A stretch of 64,000 nucleotides of DNA from Lysobacterales bacterium. Its GTDB lineage: Bacteria > Pseudomonadota > Gammaproteobacteria > Xanthomonadales > Xanthomonadaceae. How positions within the stretch are numbered: position 1 is the stretch's first letter; every line of letters starts with the position of its first letter. The stretch is from the NCBI GenBank assembly GCA_019510125.1, contig JAEKKX010000014.1:50599-114598 (forward strand). Reading direction: 5' to 3'. This document shows, one piece after another, positions 58,901 through 64,000 of the stretch. The position numbers and the translations under genes are program-made. The notes under the pieces are model-generated. The model saw only the letters and a program-made list of their open reading frames with translations, was not told the DNA's origin and ran no database searches.

Positions 58901-59656
58901 CGGCCAGCGGATGTTGAGGCCGCCCGGCGGGATCTCGAAGTCGTCCGGCGTCACGATCTGCAGCGCGAGCGGATTCACGTCCACCGACGCCGAGGATTCC
59001 ACCGTTTCCGCGATCGTCTTGAAGCCCACCCAGCGGCCGGTGTAGCGCGACATCGCCCAGCCGATCAGGCCCATGTCGAGGATGTCCTGCACGCCGGCGG
59101 GGTTCAGCACGGGCATCAGCGCCGACTGGAACTCGCCCTCGCTGCCGTGCGGCAGGGTCGAACTGCGGCAGGCGTGGTCGTCGGCCGCCAGCGCCAGCAC
59201 GCCGCCGAACTTCGAGGTGCCCGCCGCGTTGGCGTGCTTGAACACGTCGCCGCAGCGGTCCACGCCCGGACCCTTGCCGTACCACATGCCGAACACGCCA
59301 TCGACCTTGGCGCCCGGGAACAGATTGGTCTGCTGGGTGCCCCAGACCATGGTCGCGCCGAGGTCCTCGTTGAGGCCGGGGGTGAACTTCACGCCGGCGG
59401 CGGCTAGGTGCTTCTTCGCCTTCCACAGCTCCAGGTCGAAGCCGCCCAGCGGGCTGCCGCGATAGCCGCTGATGAAGCCGGCGGTGGCCAGGCCGGCGGC
59501 CTGGTCGCGCAGCCGCTGCATCAGCGGCAGCCGGACCAGCGCCTGGACGCCCGAGAGGTAGATGCGACCCTCGGTCCGGGTGAACTTGTCGTCCAAGGTG
59601 TAGGCGTGGTCGACGGCCGGCGAAACGGCCGGGCGAAGGGCGGAGGGCTGCGACAT
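55985..59656 (-). CDS. Indolepyruvate:ferredoxin oxidoreductase, fused alpha-beta-gamma type
   Basis: 1223 aa from ATG 59656 (MSQPSALRPAV); an ATG at 59698 is a possible alternative. The pyruvate-oxidoreductase-type N-terminal domain has GFISGYRGSPLGGFDLELW. The TPP-binding domain has CSGCPHNTSTKVPEGS, GIGCHYMVTWMD and LGDGTYFHSGSLAIRQS. A Cys-rich ferredoxin-like insert (VCEGCGDCGVKSFC, CNKDFSCIEGFCPS) carries likely Fe-S clusters. The gamma domain follows (GVGGTGVVTIGALLGMAG). All parts are on one chain, as is common in proteobacteria, where the enzyme oxidatively decarboxylates aryl or branched 2-oxo acids. Exact substrate use is not certain. The gene stands alone. Confidence 0.94.
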   Translation of the reverse strand: MSQPSALRPAVSPAVDHAYTLDDKFTRTEGRIYLSGVQALVRLPLMQRLRDQAAGLATAGFISGYRGSPLGGFDLELWKAKKHLAAAGVKFTPGLNEDLGATMVWGTQQTNLFPGAKVDGVFGMWYGKGPGVDRCGDVFKHANAAGTSKFGGVLALAADDHACRSSTLPHGSEGEFQSALMPVLNPAGVQDILDMGLIGWAMSRYTGRWVGFKTIAETVESSASVDVNPLALQIVTPDDFEIPPGGLNIRWPDPPLDQEMRLHRYAVKAAQAFARANRLDRVVIDSPNPRLGIVTTGKSYLDVLQALEYLGLDARACADLGIRVYKVGMTWPLEPMGIRAFARGLRDIVVVEEKLGFIESQMKELFYNFEGDRPSIVGKFDESGAWILPSTGELTPATIAGVIGRRIQRFHASEHIENVMRWMAEKEGELALPRASFPRVPHYCSGCPHNTSTKVPEGSRALGGIGCHYMVTWMDRSTDTFTHMGGEGVTWCGQAAFTDTEHVFQNLGDGTYFHSGSLAIRQSIAAGVNITYKILYNDAVAMTGGQPVDGTLTVPQIAQQMRAEGVYTIAIVSDDILKWTRQRYLFPNDVEFYDRRELDEVQKKLRKTRGVSVMIYDQTCATEKRRRRKRGKLPDPQKRVAINSLVCEGCGDCGVKSFCVSVLPKETEYGRKRDIDQSNCNKDFSCIEGFCPSFVTVHGGTLRKGNKVNAADRLGDLPMPTFASALDKPWNILITGVGGTGVVTIGALLGMAGHLEGKGATVLDQTGLAQKGGAVTTHIRLARTPDDIHAVRIAAGEADLVLGCDMVVVNDYWALSKIRGDRSNVVLNSYEAMPGTFTTRPDMQFPAADIVAAVRTALGGKEPSLVDATQLATALMGDAIAANLFMLGYAWQQGLVPISFDALMRAVELNGAAVQMNKTAFAWGRLAAIDLAAVVEAAGIVKNAPTPAEATPHALPLLAPTPSEGHESGLNPQAANLRDAQELRHVPASGGGDAFAPLDDTRLSRSLDELIARRLAFLTDYQDAAYARRYQDLVAKVRAAEQAKAPGATDLSEAVARYAFKLMAYKDEYEVARLYTSGDFQRRLQQQFEGDYTVRFHLAPPLLAKKDAQGRLIKREYGPWMLKAFGLLAKLRGLRGGTFDVFGYTEERKMERQLIADYFATVDALLAKLDTGNAALAAEIASVPEHIRGFGHVKEAHLHKARARLADLMAKWNAGPAETRAAA

Positions 59657-60201
59657 AGGGGAAGCGTCCTCGGCGGCGACCGCGGACGGTCGGCGCATGG
59701 CGAAAGCGTGGGAGTGGCCGGGAAGCCGGATGCAAAAATTCTAGCAGGAACAGGGGCTTGGGCGATCGTGGCCTCGCCGTTCCGGTGCGGGCGGGCATAC
59801 GCCAGCGGACGGAAGCGCGGGTCGAAGCGGGACGTGGTCGGCATAAATGGTGCAAAATGTGACCAAATACGCTGACACCAGGGCATCGATGGTGGACTTT
59901 TCGCCAAGATGAAAACCTGCCAAGGATCAGCGGGTTGCACGGTTTCGTGACGAAGTTCCGGGATTTGGCACGAATCTTGTTTACCGCGCCATGGCAACGG
60001 CGGAAAAGCAGAACCGCAGTTGAAAGCCGGCGGCAGCCTGTCCATCGGGCCAGCACAAGGCAACGCCTCATCCGCCTCAAGGGCCCCGTGCTCGACGGGC
60101 CGTCTGCATGGCAATCGACAACATGGCGCCGCGCGGGGAATTGCGTCGCTTCAACGGGTGAACGGGGCGACCGGATCGCGGTCGACCCAGGGGGAGTTTC
60201 A
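59657..60201. other. Intergenic region upstream of the DUF11-repeat gene
   Basis: 545 bp, somewhat less GC-rich than its surroundings around 59730-60000. It contains the divergent promoters of the oxidoreductase and repeat-protein genes, but I see no convincing -35/-10 pair. No supported reading frame was found. The last bases, GGGGGAG, form the ribosome site of the next gene. Confidence 0.5.
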
Positions 60202-63200
60202 GTGCTGGCCAAACCGACTTGCATCGCCGAAATCGCGCGCCGTTCGATCGCCGCCTTCGCCCTGTTCGCCGCCGCACTCGTCGCGAGTCCGGCCGCCTGG
60301 TCGCAGACCGCGGTCAACACCGCGTCGATCACGCCGCCGGCCACGGTCACCGACCCCAACACCGCGAACAACAGCGCCACCGACAGCGACACCGTCGTGC
60401 GCAGCACCAACCTCGCGCTCTCCAAGACAGCGACGCCGAATCCGGTGGTCGTCGGCCAGACGCTGACCTACACCCTCACGGTCACCAACGGCGGTCCGAG
60501 CGCCATCCTTGCCAGCGACACCTTCTCCATCCAGGAAAGCCTCCCCGCCGGTCTGGCCAGTTGCACCTACACGCCTTCCGGCGGCACCTTCACTGTCGGC
60601 AGCATCGCCCCCGGCGCCACCGGGACCGGCACGTGGACGGGTCTTGCGATCCCCAGCGGCGGCACCGCGACGCTGACCATTGCCTGCAACGTCGGCAGTT
60701 CGGCCGCCGCCAGCATCTCCAACACCGCCACCGTGCTGCCGCCCACCGGCGTCAGCGACCCCGACTGCTCGGGTTCGCCGGTCACCTGCGCCGGCAACAA
60801 CACCAGTACGGTCACCACCACGGTCAATCGTCCGCAGTTGACGATGACGAAGACGGCGAGCGCCGCCTCGTTCACGGTCGGCGTGCCTGCGAGCTACACG
60901 CTGCAGGTGAGCAACACCGGCACGGCGGCGACGACGGCGACGAGCACCATCACCGACACGATCCCGACGGGCCTGACGATCGGCACGCTGCCGGCCGGCT
61001 GCACGGCGGCGGGTCAGACCGTGACCTGCACGATCGCGTCCGGCCTGGCTGCGGGTTCGAGCACGAGCTTCGTGATCCCGGTGACGCCGACGACCGCGGC
61101 GCAGCCGAGCGTGACCAACACGGCGAGCGTTTCCGGCGGCGGCGACACGACGTGTCCTGCGGCGGCGCGCTGCACCAGCACGGTCGGTCCGACGCCGGTC
61201 AATGCCCCGGTGCTGACGCTGACCAAGACCGCGTCGGCGGCGAGCTTCACGGTGGGCGTGCCTGCGAGCTACACGCTGCAGGTGTCGAACACCGGCACGT
61301 CGGCGACCAATGCCGTGTCGACGATCACCGACACGATCCCGACGGGTCTGACCATCGGTACGCTGCCGGCGGGTTGCACCGCGGCCGGCCAGACGGTGAC
61401 CTGCACGATCGCGTCCGGCCTCGCGGCCGGTAGCAGCACTTCGTTCGTGATCCCGGTGACGCCGACGCTGGCGGCCGGTACGAGCGTGACCAACACCGCC
61501 ACCGTGACCGGCGGCGGTGATCCGACCTGTCCGGCGGCGGCCCACTGCACGAGCACGGCCGGCCCGACGCCGGTCAATGCGCCGGTGCTGACGCTGACCA
61601 AGACCGCCTCGGCGGCGAGCTTCACGGTCGGTGTCCCGGCGTCGTACACGCTGCAGGTGTCGAACACCGGCACGGCGGCGACGACGGCGACGAGCACCAT
61701 CACCGATACGATCCCGACCGGTCTGACCATCGGCACGCTGCCTGCGGGTTGCACCGCGGCGGGCCAGACGGTGACCTGCACCATCGCTGCCGGCCTCGCG
61801 GCCGGCAGCAGCACCTCGTTCGTGATCCCCGTGACGCCGACCACGGCGGCCCAGCCGAGTGTGACCAACACGGCAACGGTGTCCGGCGGCGGCGATCCGA
61901 CCTGTCCGGCGGCGGCGCACTGCACGAGCACGGCCGGCCCGACGCCGGTCAATGCCCCGGTGCTGACGCTGACGAAGACGGCATCTGCCGCTTCGTTCAC
62001 CGTCGGTGTCCCGGCGTCGTACACGCTGCAGGCGAGCAACACCGGTACGGCGGCGACGACGGCGACGAGCACCATCACCGACACGATCCCGACCGGTCTG
62101 ACGATCGGCACGCTGCCGGCGGGCTGCACCAGCGCTGGCCAGACCGTGACCTGCACGATCGCGTCCGGCCTGGCGGCGGGTTCGAGCACGAGCTTCGTGA
62201 TCCCGGTGACCCCGACGACGACGGCACAGCCGAGCGTGACGAATACGGCGACGGTGTCCGGCGGCGGTGATCCGACCTGCCCGGCGGCCGCGCACTGCAC
62301 GAGCACGGCCGGCCCGACGCCGGTCAATGCCCCGGTGCTGACGCTGACGAAGACGGCGTCCGCCGCCTCGTTCACGGTGGGCGTGCCTGCGAGCTACACG
62401 TTGCAGGTGTCGAACACAGGCACGGCGGCGACCAATGCCGTGTCGACGATCACCGACACGATCCCGACCGGTCTGACGATCGGCACGCTGCCGGCGGGTT
62501 GCACCGCGGCGGGCCAGACGGTGACCTGCACCATCGCTGCGGGCCTTGCGGCCGGCAGCAGCACCTCGTTCGTGATCCCGGTGACGCCGACGACGGCGGC
62601 ACAGCCGAGCGTGACGAATACGGCGACGGTGTCCGGCGGCGGTGATCCGACCTGCCCGGCGGCGGCGCACTGCACGAGCACGGCCGGCCCGACGCCGGTC
62701 AATGCCCCGGTGCTGACGCTGACGAAGACGGCATCTGCCGCTTCGTTCACCGTCGGCGTCCCGGCGTCGTACACGCTGCAAGTGTCGAACACCGGCACGG
62801 CGGCGACGAACGCCGTCTCCACGATCACCGACACGATCCCGACGGGTCTGACCATCGGCACGCTGCCTGCGGGCTGCACCGCGGCCGGCCAGACGGTGAC
62901 CTGCGCCATCGCGTCCGGCCTGGCGGCCGGCAGCAGCACTTCGTTCGTGATCCCGGTGACCCCGACGACGGCGGCGCAGCCGAGCGTGACCAACACGGCG
63001 ACGGTGTCCGGCGGCGGTGATCCGACCTGCCCGGCGGCGGCCCACTGCACGAGCACGGCCGGTCCGACGCCGGTCAATGCCCCGGTGCTGACGCTGACGA
63101 AGACGGCATCTGCCGCTTCGTTCACCGTCGGCGTCCCGGCGTCGTACACGCTGCAGGTGTCGAACACCGGCACGGTGGCGACCAATGCTGTCTCGACGAT

Positions 63201-64000
63201 CACCGACACGATCCCGACCGGTCTGACGATCGGCACGCTGCCGGCGGGCTGCACCAGCGCCGGCCAGACCGTGACCTGCACGATCGCTGCCGGCCTGGCT
63301 GCGGGTTCGAGCACGAGCTTAGTGATCCCGGTGACCCCGACGACGGCGGCACAGCCGAGCGTGACCAACACGGCGACGGTGACGGGCGGTGGTGATCCGA
63401 CCTGTCCGGCGGCCGCGCACTGCACGAGCACGGCCGGCCCGACGCCGGTCAATGCGCCGGTGCTGACGCTGACGAAGACGGCGAGCGCCGCCTCGTTCAC
63501 CGTCGGCGTCCCGGCGTCTTACACGCTGCAGGTGAGCAACACCGGTACGGCGTCGACCAATGCCGTGTCGACGATCACCGACACGATCCCGACCGGTCTG
63601 ACGATCGGCACGCTGCCGGCGGGTTGCACCAGCGCCGGCCAGACGGTGACCTGCACGATTCCGAGCGGTCTGGCGACTTCCGCCAGCGCGAGCTTCGTGA
63701 TCCCGGTGACCCCGACGACGGCGGCGCAGCCGAGCGTGACCAACACGGCGACGGTGACGGGCGGTGGCGACACCACCTGCCCGGCGGCGGCGCACTGCAC
63801 GAGCACGGCCGGCCCGACGCCGGTCAATGCCCCGGTGCTGACGCTGACCAAGACCGCCTCGGCGGCGAGCTTCACGGTGGGTGTCCCGGCGTCGTACACG
63901 CTGCAGGTGTCGAACACGGGCACGGCGGCGACGAACGCCGTCTCCACGATCACCGACACGATCCCGACCGGTCTGACCATCGGCACGCTGCCTGCGGGTT
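60202..64000 (+). CDS. Giant exported DUF11-type repeat protein (3' end outside window)
   Basis: It starts at GTG 60202 (MLAKPTCIAEIARRSIAAFA) five bases after GGGGGAG and is still open at the window end, so at least 1266 residues are encoded. A Sec signal peptide ends near SPAAWS-QT. A first DUF11-like domain (KTATPNPVVVGQTLTYTLTV) covers about residues 70-210. From 60835 on, the protein consists of near-identical 125-aa units beginning LTLTKTASAASFTVGVPASY, with TITDTIPTGLTIGTLPAGC in the middle and FVIPVTPTTAAQPSVTNTA late. Each unit has four Cys in two pairs (AGCTAAGQTVTC; TCPAAAHC), suggesting disulfides per domain. It is probably a long surface stalk or adhesin. The anchoring domain would lie beyond 64000. 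Confidence 0.9.
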   Translation, partial: MLAKPTCIAEIARRSIAAFALFAAALVASPAAWSQTAVNTASITPPATVTDPNTANNSATDSDTVVRSTNLALSKTATPNPVVVGQTLTYTLTVTNGGPSAILASDTFSIQESLPAGLASCTYTPSGGTFTVGSIAPGATGTGTWTGLAIPSGGTATLTIACNVGSSAAASISNTATVLPPTGVSDPDCSGSPVTCAGNNTSTVTTTVNRPQLTMTKTASAASFTVGVPASYTLQVSNTGTAATTATSTITDTIPTGLTIGTLPAGCTAAGQTVTCTIASGLAAGSSTSFVIPVTPTTAAQPSVTNTASVSGGGDTTCPAAARCTSTVGPTPVNAPVLTLTKTASAASFTVGVPASYTLQVSNTGTSATNAVSTITDTIPTGLTIGTLPAGCTAAGQTVTCTIASGLAAGSSTSFVIPVTPTLAAGTSVTNTATVTGGGDPTCPAAAHCTSTAGPTPVNAPVLTLTKTASAASFTVGVPASYTLQVSNTGTAATTATSTITDTIPTGLTIGTLPAGCTAAGQTVTCTIAAGLAAGSSTSFVIPVTPTTAAQPSVTNTATVSGGGDPTCPAAAHCTSTAGPTPVNAPVLTLTKTASAASFTVGVPASYTLQASNTGTAATTATSTITDTIPTGLTIGTLPAGCTSAGQTVTCTIASGLAAGSSTSFVIPVTPTTTAQPSVTNTATVSGGGDPTCPAAAHCTSTAGPTPVNAPVLTLTKTASAASFTVGVPASYTLQVSNTGTAATNAVSTITDTIPTGLTIGTLPAGCTAAGQTVTCTIAAGLAAGSSTSFVIPVTPTTAAQPSVTNTATVSGGGDPTCPAAAHCTSTAGPTPVNAPVLTLTKTASAASFTVGVPASYTLQVSNTGTAATNAVSTITDTIPTGLTIGTLPAGCTAAGQTVTCAIASGLAAGSSTSFVIPVTPTTAAQPSVTNTATVSGGGDPTCPAAAHCTSTAGPTPVNAPVLTLTKTASAASFTVGVPASYTLQVSNTGTVATNAVSTITDTIPTGLTIGTLPAGCTSAGQTVTCTIAAGLAAGSSTSLVIPVTPTTAAQPSVTNTATVTGGGDPTCPAAAHCTSTAGPTPVNAPVLTLTKTASAASFTVGVPASYTLQVSNTGTASTNAVSTITDTIPTGLTIGTLPAGCTSAGQTVTCTIPSGLATSASASFVIPVTPTTAAQPSVTNTATVTGGGDTTCPAAAHCTSTAGPTPVNAPVLTLTKTASAASFTVGVPASYTLQVSNTGTAATNAVSTITDTIPTGLTIGTLPAG
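60835..64000 (+). repeat. Tandem 375-bp coding repeat, eight full units and a part
   Basis: Units begin at 60835, 61210, 61585, 61960, 62335, 62710, 63085, 63460 and 63835, exactly 375 bp apart. The unit start aligns with GTGCTGACGCTGACC in all but the first, which has diverged here (CAGTTGACGATGACG). Units are near-identical in DNA, including silent positions, with a few switches between block variants such as ACGACGGCGACGAGC and ACCAATGCCGTGTCG. This pattern implies recent expansion or gene conversion. Confidence 0.95.

Noticed and set aside
53232..60425. Minus-strand open frame of about 2400 codons across several genes
   Set aside because: It overlaps the BlaI, M56 and oxidoreductase genes in another frame and has Arg/Pro-rich composition without any domain.
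60835..64000. Regular repeats as a possible CRISPR array
   Set aside because: The period is 375 bp and entirely coding, in frame and without spacers; it is a protein-domain repeat.

Overview
The window is very GC-rich (about 70% by eye). Its gene content (gltBD, recCBD, folE, single-chain indolepyruvate:ferredoxin oxidoreductase, tail-collar gene triplet followed by a GNAT gene, BlaI/M56 pair, GTAG-tagged REP hairpin) points to a Gram-negative gammaproteobacterium of the Lysobacteraceae/Xanthomonadaceae (Lysobacter, Luteimonas or a relative). This assignment is an inference from family knowledge; no rRNA, tRNA or CRISPR array was seen.

Layout. 1-12.2 kb: what looks like the end of a surface-polysaccharide region (TIGR04325 methyltransferase, cupin-like protein, Wzx-type flippase), then ordinary single genes: DUF418 membrane protein, an orphan lipoprotein plus small-protein pair, an SDR, a small lipoprotein, SppA, a MATE pump, DUF3667 and DUF4286 proteins. 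12.2-25.6 kb: a surface/secretion block with a GNAT gene coupled to three phage-tail-collar (MdpB-like) genes on the minus strand, and on the plus strand two paralogous giant autotransporters (2141 and 1374 aa) built of Calx-beta and putative-Ig repeats with a C-terminal beta-barrel, separated by a strong terminator. 25.7-35.6 kb: DUF1993 gene, a tightly coupled recC-recB-recD operon (4-nt overlaps), and folE. 35.7-41.6 kb: a Sec-exported RHS-repeat polymorphic toxin whose C-terminal tip is abruptly AT-richer, an overlapping Sel1/TPR-like gene (likely immunity) and an IS3-family orfA relic. 41.9-48.0 kb: glutamate synthase operon gltB-gltD with two perfect hairpins in its spacer. 48.2-52.7 kb: MFS exporter, twin-CDGSH iron-sulfur protein, HdeD protein, a barnase-like RNase/barstar pair, an I78 protease-inhibitor lipoprotein. 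52.9-55.8 kb: BlaI-type repressor with a clear self-overlapping operator/promoter, coupled to an M56 (BlaR1-like) membrane metalloprotease whose C-terminus carries six GSDYD/E repeats in place of a beta-lactam sensor. 55.8-59.7 kb: a tiny Cys-rich ORF and a 1223-aa indolepyruvate:ferredoxin oxidoreductase. 60.2 kb to the end: the start of a giant exported DUF11-type protein made of near-identical 375-bp (125-aa) repeats, running off the window.

The strongest candidates for new biology are the RHS toxin tip with its Sel1-like partner, the BlaI/M56-GSDYD signalling pair, the homogenised DUF11 repeat array, and the membrane-anchored barnase-like RNase with coupled barstar.
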